Assembly (NCBI GenBank): GCA_036272935.1
Contig: DATAXP010000169.1
Location: 1 to 42,062, forward strand
Direction of reading: 5' to 3'
Origin: DATAXP01 sp036272935
GTDB lineage: Bacteria; Planctomycetota; Planctomycetia; Pirellulales; PNKZ01
DNA length: 42,062 bases
Shown here: one piece after another, positions 42,036 to 42,062 of the stretch
Layout: the number at the start of each line of letters is the position of its first letter
How positions within the stretch are numbered: position 1 is the first letter of the stretch
The notes under the pieces: model-generated
What the model was told of the DNA's origin: nothing
Seen by the model: the letters and a program-made list of their open reading frames with translations, nothing else
Databases searched by the model: none
Made by a program: the position numbers and the translations under genes

Positions 42036-42062
42036 CTTCCCCAATTCCTAGCCTCCAGGCCC
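42036..42062. repeat. Degenerate repeat, start side of four-helix-bundle gene 2 (runs off the window)
   Basis: CTTCCCCAATTCCTAGCCTC and CAGGCCC on the plus strand. The complement (GGAGGCTAGGAATTGGGGAAG) is purine-rich like the other borders and inverted relative to 41604-41647. It continues past the window end. Confidence 0.65.

Noticed and set aside
40319..42062. A diversity-generating retroelement, suggested by the Avd-like four-helix fold
   Set aside because: No reverse transcriptase, template repeat or variable repeat was found; only the small proteins are present.

Overview
The window looks like a chromosomal segment of a GC-rich planctomycete, probably Pirellulales-like. The signs are two tandem secreted sulfatases, a giant Ser/Thr kinase fused to sulfatase-modifying-factor, lectin and leucine-rich-repeat modules, a DUF4912 protein, an NHLRC2-type thioredoxin/NHL lipoprotein, weak Shine-Dalgarno sites and many intergenic palindromic repeats. 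The assignment rests on recognised protein families only; no rRNA, tRNA or CRISPR array was seen.

Layout. 1-949: the end of an insertion sequence cuts off the 3' end of a DNA methyltransferase gene. 1044-4065: two sulfatases on the minus strand, divergent from a TIM-barrel sugar isomerase/epimerase (4251-5189). 5238-8294: a small hypothetical gene and topA (minus), divergent from a membrane-anchored SurA/PpiD-like protein (8641-11094). 11095-11907 has no gene but holds several inverted repeats. 11908-14214: a ROK sugar kinase and, divergent from it, a serine O-acetyltransferase. 14326-22554: a complete F-type ATP synthase operon on the minus strand (order atpZ-like, atpI-like, B, E, F, H, A, DUF4870, G, D, C) with an extra membrane gene between atpA and atpG. 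22555-23268 is a long divergent spacer with strong RNA-structure signals. 23269-25566: DUF4912 protein and UVR-motif protein. 25688-27859: thioredoxin/NHL lipoprotein (minus). 28286-34405: a 2039-residue receptor-like kinase. 34533-35576: tRNA-dihydrouridine synthase (minus). 35637-36020: small membrane protein. 36092-42030: a minus-strand cluster with pentose-phosphate genes (gnd, zwf), an RDD membrane protein, a HAD hydrolase, a REP-associated tyrosine transposase (RAYT) and two four-helix-bundle (S23/IVS-type) genes.

The most notable content is the repeat biology. (1) Two four-helix-bundle genes are each bordered by inverted, purine-rich degenerate repeats and sit exactly at the 5' end of another gene (gnd and the HAD gene). 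The repeats are translated as Pro/Ser-rich N-termini of the downstream enzymes and as the last residues and stop codon of the HAD protein. This looks like a mobile cassette family. (2) The RAYT gene is enclosed by two inverted copies of a REP-type hairpin. (3) Five of the six convergent gene junctions contain a long inverted repeat, drawn from at least four sequence families. (4) Similar repeats occur in frame inside the giant kinase gene, mostly at domain borders, as if it had been assembled by gene fusion across repeat-bearing spacers.
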